NCBI GenBank assembly: GCA_000263275.1
Contig: CAGP01000145.1
Coordinates: 10-39,387, forward strand
Direction: 5' to 3'
Length of the DNA: 39,378 bases
Source: Helicobacter bizzozeronii CCUG 35545
GTDB taxonomy: Bacteria > Campylobacterota > Campylobacteria > Campylobacterales > Helicobacteraceae
The notes under the pieces were generated by a model that saw only the letters and a program-made list of their open reading frames with translations, made no database searches and was not told the origin of the DNA. Shown one piece after another: positions 35,593 to 39,378 of the stretch. How positions within the stretch are numbered: position 1 is the stretch's first letter; each line of letters starts with the position of its first letter. Made by a program: the position numbers and the translations under genes.

Positions 35593-36654
35593 GGTGGGTG
35601 GCTCTAGCCACAAGGCGATCTCATCAGCCAAAAAAAAGTCTTTGGCGGTGAGTTGCCCCTTATACAAGTTGCAAATCTGTTCCTCTAGGAGGGTTTGCAC
35701 TTGGGCGGGTCTTAAGATTTTGTAATCCACCCCCACCACACAACGCAACCCCAAAAAAACACGCTCAAACCATAAATCTTGCGGACTCAACACCTCAATC
35801 TTAGCCCCGCTGGGTTTAGCCATATAGGTTCTAATGTCCTTGTTCTTAAAAAAGCGTTGGTTATGGGAACGTCCCACAGCCCCAGCCCCACAGCCCAAAT
35901 ATTCCAAGCCCTGCCAATAGGCTAAATTGTGCCGGCATTGGTAATTTCTAGCATAATTAGACACTTCATAATGCCTAAAACCATGCATCTCTAGCTGGGT
36001 TTTTAAAAAGCTATCGAGTTGGAGCAAATCTTGGGGGCACACACTCTTAGATAATTTGGTATTTTCTTCCAAAGTCAGGCTATAGGCAGATAAATGGTTG
36101 GTGGGGAGTTTGCTAGCCTGCTGGATTTCTTGCATGAGACGCTCTTTAGTGTCTAGGGGAGTGTTGTAGATGAGATCGATACTCAAATTTTCAAACCCAC
36201 TTTTATAAGCGGTGTCTAGGGCTTGGCAAATCTCTTGATGATTGTGCGTGCGTTGCAAAAATTCTAGTTTGTCTTTAAAAAAACTTTGCACGCCAATGGA
36301 TAGACGGGTTGCACCTAGGGCTTTTAACCCAGCACACCAAGCCCTATTCAAAAGATCGGGGTTAGCCTCAAGGGTGATCTCAATATTGGGGGCTAGTTTT
36401 GCATGCGTAGCAATGGCATTAAAAATTGCTTCGTAGTGTTTCACCTCTAGGGTGTTGGGCGTGCCACCACCCACAAAGATCGTTTTAAGGGTAGGCATAT
36501 CCTCTAAACTCTCTTGAATGTCTTGGATCAAAGCGCACACATAAGCGTCTTTTAAATCCTCCAAACCACTAAAAGAGTTAAAAGCACAATAACCGCATTT
36601 GCTGGTGCAAAAAGGAATGTGGATATACAGACTCGATACGCCTGATTTAAGCAT
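35584..36654 (-). CDS. hemW: Radical SAM heme chaperone HemW (HemN-like)
   Basis: 356 aa, intact. The radical-SAM cluster is in [10 protein letters not shown], followed by [21 protein letters not shown] and D-L-I-Y-N-T-P. The CxxxCxxC motif, continued by A-F-N-S-F, marks the HemW branch, thought to deliver heme to membrane enzymes, rather than true coproporphyrinogen dehydrogenase; the branch call is a family inference. H. pylori has the same gene (HP1226) next to cytochrome c553. It is divergent from the cytochrome gene. Confidence 0.9.
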   Translation of the reverse strand: MLKSGVSSLYIHIPFCTSKCGYCAFNSFSGLEDLKDAYVCALIQDIQESLEDMPTLKTIFVGGGTPNTLEVKHYEAIFNAIATHAKLAPNIEITLEANPDLLNRAWCAGLKALGATRLSIGVQSFFKDKLEFLQRTHNHQEICQALDTAYKSGFENLSIDLIYNTPLDTKERLMQEIQQASKLPTNHLSAYSLTLEENTKLSKSVCPQDLLQLDSFLKTQLEMHGFRHYEVSNYARNYQCRHNLAYWQGLEYLGCGAGAVGRSHNQRFFKNKDIRTYMAKPSGAKIEVLSPQDLWFERVFLGLRCVVGVDYKILRPAQVQTLLEEQICNLYKGQLTAKDFFLADEIALWLEPPTLS

Positions 36655-36677
36655 GTATTAATCCTTCAAATAGTAGC

Positions 36678-36683
36678 ATTTTA
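36678..36683 (-). promoter_or_regulatory. Candidate hemW -10 element
   Basis: Minus-strand TAAAAT, 24 bases before the hemW ATG. It is immediately followed on the plus side by a T9 run (36687-36695), in the interval shared with the cytochrome gene. Confidence 0.4.
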
Positions 36684-36717
36684 GCGTTTTTTTTTGAGAA
36701 CATAGAAAGGACGATTG

Positions 36718-37020
36718 ATGAAAAAGGTTATTTTGTTAGGTTTTGTGGTTGGTATGGGGCTTTTGAGTGCGGCTGATCCTGCAGCGTTGGTTAAAAAATG
36801 TGCGGGGTGCCATGGACCTACCATGGATAAAAAAGCCTTTGGGAAAGGGCATGTGGTGAATACCCTAGATAGTGCCACCATTAAAGAGGATTTGATGGCA
36901 TACAAGGCAGGTTCGCTCAACCGCTATGGCATGGGGGGCGTGATGCACGGGCAAGCCAAGAATTTGAGCGATGCCGACATTGAGGCTTTGGCTAAATACA
37001 TCCCCACTCTTAAAAAGTAG
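36718..37020 (+). CDS. Periplasmic cytochrome c553
   Basis: 100-aa class I c-type cytochrome, electron carrier between the bc1 complex and the cbb3 oxidase. ATG 36718 (a TTG at 36715 also fits) begins a signal peptide M-K-K-V-I-L-L-G-F-V-V-G-M-G-L-L-S-A, and the heme site C-A-G-C-H follows at residues 29-33 or so. The distal methionine is probably in R-Y-G-M-G-G-V-M. AGAAAGGA precedes it. Homologous in position to HP1227. Confidence 0.93.
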   Translation: MKKVILLGFVVGMGLLSAADPAALVKKCAGCHGPTMDKKAFGKGHVVNTLDSATIKEDLMAYKAGSLNRYGMGGVMHGQAKNLSDADIEALAKYIPTLKK

Positions 37021-37069
37021 GTTGGTGGATTGGGTGGAGGGGTTTTAAGCGTGTTTTAGTTGCGTGTGT

Positions 37070-37075
37070 TATAAT
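37070..37075 (+). promoter_or_regulatory. nudH -10 element (TATAAT)
   Basis: Perfect plus-strand TATAAT, 31 bases before the nudH ATG. It likely drives nudH-lysC-hobA-holB. Confidence 0.6.
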
Positions 37076-37105
37076 AATCTCTTATCAAAAGAGAAAGGAT
37101 AGCGC

Positions 37106-37576
37106 ATGGAGACTAAGAAAAGTTACCGCCCTAATGTTGCCGCTGTCGTGCTTTCGTCTCACTATCCTAGAGATTGTGAGTTTTTTATCGCCCAGCGCAT
37201 TGATATTCAGGGGGCATGGCAGTTCCCACAAGGCGGGATCGATCAAGGGGAAACGCCCTTGAGGGCTCTGTATCGGGAATTATTAGAGGAGATCGGCACA
37301 GATGCGGTGGAGGTGATTGCTGAGTACCCTAAATGGATCACCTATGACTTCCCCCCCACCATGCCCAAAAAACTTTACCCCTTTGATGGGCAGAAACAGA
37401 AATATTTTTTGGTGCGCTTGAAAAATGATACCCTTATTAATATTGAAACCGCTGTCCCCGAGTTTGATCGCTATGAGTTTGTCAATCCTAAGGAGTTGTT
37501 CCACAAGGTAGTGCATTTCAAACGCCAAGTCTATAAGCAGGTGATCGGCTATTTTAGAAGAGAGGGGTATTTATAG
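37106..37576 (+). CDS. rppH: Nudix hydrolase, RNA pyrophosphohydrolase NudH/RppH
   Basis: 156 aa. The Nudix box is present as [22 protein letters not shown]. The N-terminal R-P-N-V-A-A-V-V-L and W-Q-F-P-Q-G-G match RppH, which removes 5' pyrophosphate from mRNA and can also hydrolyse dinucleoside polyphosphates (older name invasion protein A). Its stop is directly followed by the GTG of lysC. Confidence 0.93.
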   Translation: METKKSYRPNVAAVVLSSHYPRDCEFFIAQRIDIQGAWQFPQGGIDQGETPLRALYRELLEEIGTDAVEVIAEYPKWITYDFPPTMPKKLYPFDGQKQKYFLVRLKNDTLINIETAVPEFDRYEFVNPKELFHKVVHFKRQVYKQVIGYFRREGYL

Positions 37577-38779
37577 GTGCTGGTGGTGCAAAAATTTGGG
37601 GGGACAAGCATGGGGGGGTGTGCGCGCATTGAGGCGGTCGCCCAACGCATCATAGAGAGTAAAAAAATCTTTGAAGATATGGTCGTTGTGGTCTCAGCGA
37701 TGGGGGATAGCACCGATGATTTTTTAGATTTAGCCCACCATTTTTCTAACAAGCCCAATCGGCGTGAGTTGGATCGTTTGCTCAGTAGTGGGGAGAATAT
37801 CGCTAGTGCCCTGTTAGCCATCGCTTTAGAATCCTTAGGGCAAAAAGCATGTTCTTTAAGCGGGAGAGAAGCTGGGATTGTAACAGACACCCACTACACC
37901 CGCGCGCAAATCCTCCAAATTGACCCGACCAAGATCAAAGACCTTTTGGCACAAAACTTCGTGGTGGTTGTCGCCGGGTTTCAAGGGGTGGGTGCCAATG
38001 GGGAGATCACCACTTTGGGGCGTGGGGGGAGCGATTTGAGTGCCGTGGCGTTGGCTGGGGCTTTGCGGGCACATTTGTGCGAGATTTATACCGATGTGGA
38101 TGGGATTTACACCACCGACCCACGCTTGGTGCCCGAGGCTAGAAAAATTAATGAAATTAGTTATGATGAAATGCTGGAGTTAGCCTCTATGGGGGCTAAG
38201 GTGCTTTTTAACCGCTCTGTGGAGTTGGCTAAAAAATACAATATCCCCCTGATCACGCGCAATTCTTTTAATCACAACGAAGGCACACGCATCACTTCTG
38301 AGGAGCAGATTTTGGAAAAACCCATTGTGAGTGGCATTGCCCTAGATAAAAACCAAGCCCGCGTGAATATCATTGATGCGTGCGATTATCCGGGCATTGC
38401 GGGCGAAATTTTTGGACTCTTGGCAGAGGCTAATCTCAATATTGATATGATTGTGCAAACTATTGGCAAAAATGGCAAAACCAATATTAATTTTACCCTC
38501 CCTGAGGAAGATTTAGAGATTTGCCAGCAGGTGCTTAAAAATGTGCATGATATTGGCTCAGTGGAGTGCGATCACCAAGTGGCTAAGGTATCTGTGGTGG
38601 GCGTGGGGATGCGCTCCCATTCGGGTATTGCCAGTGCGGCATTTAAAGCTTTGGCTAAAGAAAATATCAACATTTTGATGATCAGCACCAGCGAAATTAA
38701 AATCTCGGTGGTGGTGGATGTGAGCTTAGCCGAACTTGCCCTTAAAACCCTGCATGCCGCTTTCAAATTAGAATTGTGA
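37577..38779 (+). CDS. lysC: Aspartate kinase
   Basis: First enzyme of the aspartate pathway to lysine, threonine, methionine and diaminopimelate. It is 400 aa from GTG 37577. The N-terminal V-Q-K-F-G-G-T-S-M-G, the T-T-L-G-R-G-G-S-D-L-S-A-V-A and Y-T-D-V-D-G-I-Y-T-T-D-P-R blocks mark the kinase domain. Two ACT domains follow (N-I-D-M-I-V-Q-T-I and I-L-M-I-S-T-S-E-I-K-I-S), presumably for allosteric control. It overlaps hobA (GTGA). Confidence 0.96.
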   Translation: MLVVQKFGGTSMGGCARIEAVAQRIIESKKIFEDMVVVVSAMGDSTDDFLDLAHHFSNKPNRRELDRLLSSGENIASALLAIALESLGQKACSLSGREAGIVTDTHYTRAQILQIDPTKIKDLLAQNFVVVVAGFQGVGANGEITTLGRGGSDLSAVALAGALRAHLCEIYTDVDGIYTTDPRLVPEARKINEISYDEMLELASMGAKVLFNRSVELAKKYNIPLITRNSFNHNEGTRITSEEQILEKPIVSGIALDKNQARVNIIDACDYPGIAGEIFGLLAEANLNIDMIVQTIGKNGKTNINFTLPEEDLEICQQVLKNVHDIGSVECDHQVAKVSVVGVGMRSHSGIASAAFKALAKENINILMISTSEIKISVVVDVSLAELALKTLHAAFKLEL

Positions 38780-39306
38780 TCGCTTTTGCCAAGTGGCTTC
38801 AAAAAACTAAAGATAATCTTAGTTGCCCGCTGGACTGGTTGGAGCGTGTGGATTGGGTGCGCTTTATTGCCACAACCCAGCACTTAGCCCGTGGGGGGTG
38901 TTTGCTCATCGGGGCGGATTTGGAGCGCACATGGTTTAAAATTTATGTCTTAAGCCATCTTAACCGCCACAAAATGCGCCCCCTAGTCCCCATTTTTGAT
39001 ACCCCTAGCGCATTTGAAGGCTTTTTAAACACCAAAGATGATTCTTCTAATCTAGCCCTCATCGCCCACATGCTCAATTTGAGCTACCAAAGTTGCGCCC
39101 TCTGGTATGTGGGTCTAGCCCACACGCCCTTAGCCCAGCTCGCCTTGAGTTTGGATCAGCACTTTTTGTGGATTTTAGACACCCCGCACAAAGAGGCGAT
39201 TAGCTTGCACTCTTTAGACCCCATGCTGGATTTTAAATTGCTCCAGCTCTACCAAATTTTTGAAAACCTCTTATTTGATGTCTTATTAGGGAGGCTAGAA
39301 CTTTGA
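38776..39306 (+). CDS. hobA: DnaA-binding replication initiator HobA
   Basis: 176 aa from GTG 38776. It corresponds by position and general sequence to H. pylori HobA (HP1230), which bridges DnaA molecules at oriC. No catalytic motif is expected: visible features are W-L-E-R-V-D-W-V-R-F-I near the start and H-S-L-D-P-M-L-D-F-K-L-L-Q-L-Y-Q-I-F at the end, suggesting a SIS-like helical fold. The assignment rests on synteny with lysC and holB as much as on sequence. Confidence 0.8.
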   Translation: MIAFAKWLQKTKDNLSCPLDWLERVDWVRFIATTQHLARGGCLLIGADLERTWFKIYVLSHLNRHKMRPLVPIFDTPSAFEGFLNTKDDSSNLALIAHMLNLSYQSCALWYVGLAHTPLAQLALSLDQHFLWILDTPHKEAISLHSLDPMLDFKLLQLYQIFENLLFDVLLGRLEL

Positions 39307-39378
39307 ATGCCAGCACGCTGATTTTAAGCCACACGCCCCACCAAGAGGCTCTGCACTGCCAAGAGGGGTTACAAGGGG
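39303..39378 (+). CDS. holB: DNA polymerase III delta-prime subunit HolB, 5' end only
   Basis: Partial: TTG 39303 overlaps the hobA TGA and opens a frame to the window end (N-A-S-T-L-I-L-S-H-T-P-H-Q-E-A-L-H). The ATG at 39307 is out of frame and hits a stop after four codons. The hobA-holB order is that of H. pylori. Too short for motif evidence. Confidence 0.55.
   Translation, partial: MNASTLILSHTPHQEALHCQEGLQG

Noticed and set aside
1-39378. CRISPR, insertion sequence, prophage or rRNA
   Set aside because: No spacer-repeat pattern other than the pure heptamer array, no transposase or integrase motifs, and no rRNA sequence were seen.

Overview
This window looks like the chromosome of a gastric, non-pylori Helicobacter (H. 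felis / H. bizzozeronii / H. heilmannii type). That identification is an inference. It rests on a FlaA nearly collinear with H. pylori FlaA, several Helicobacter-type outer membrane proteins ending in aromatic residues, gene orders I recall from H. pylori (glmU-fliP; prtC-cheZ-prfB; rpsU-fabG-small ORF-acpP-fabF-accA; hemW-cytochrome c-nudH-lysC-hobA-holB), and a GC content visibly above that of H. pylori. There is no rRNA, CRISPR array, insertion sequence or prophage.

Layout. 1-75: a heptanucleotide tandem repeat. 118-1820 (minus): a Pro-rich gene behind a sigma54-type promoter, then pseC. 1903-8313 (plus): a complete, tightly coupled trpE-G-D-C(F)-B-A operon, followed by a thiamine-diphosphate decarboxylase (8340-9990). 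10035-14025 (plus): a small membrane protein, two tandem dynamin-like GTPases and a multi-span membrane protein. 14065-18588 (minus): glmU-lpxB-outer membrane protein-glycosyltransferase, an envelope operon read right to left. 18666-21439: fliP (plus), then a DUF4149-like membrane protein, an outer membrane protein and flgF/flgG (minus). 21494-22320 (plus): a DedA protein and a small lipoprotein. 22321-25457 (minus): two related outer membrane proteins. 25544-28719 (minus): prfB, cheZ and a U32 peptidase/TrhP-like gene. 28798-30144: gdhA, followed by a minus-strand tRNA-Arg. 30326-33958: rpsU and fatty-acid synthesis genes. 34049-35592: flaA. 35584-39378: hemW (minus), then cytochrome c553, nudH/rppH, lysC, hobA and the start of holB (plus).

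Two kinds of frame disruption run through the window. (1) At 23 sites the reading frame is restored by removing exactly one A or T from a run of 5-9; I found no site needing the opposite correction. Because glmU, lpxB, fliP and flaA are hit, a systematic insertion error in the assembly is the simplest explanation, and I annotate these genes as single composite CDSs. (2) Two disruptions have classic phase-variation structure: a G13 tract in the GTPase domain of the first dynamin-like protein (frame open at 11 or 14 G), and an (AG)7 dinucleotide tract in a glycosyltransferase (open at 8 or 5 repeats). In-frame hypermutable tracts also lie in trpE (C9), cheZ (G8) and glmU (C8).

The most novel locus is 10035-14025: a paired dynamin-like GTPase cassette flanked by small membrane proteins, with a long G tract positioned to switch one partner on and off.
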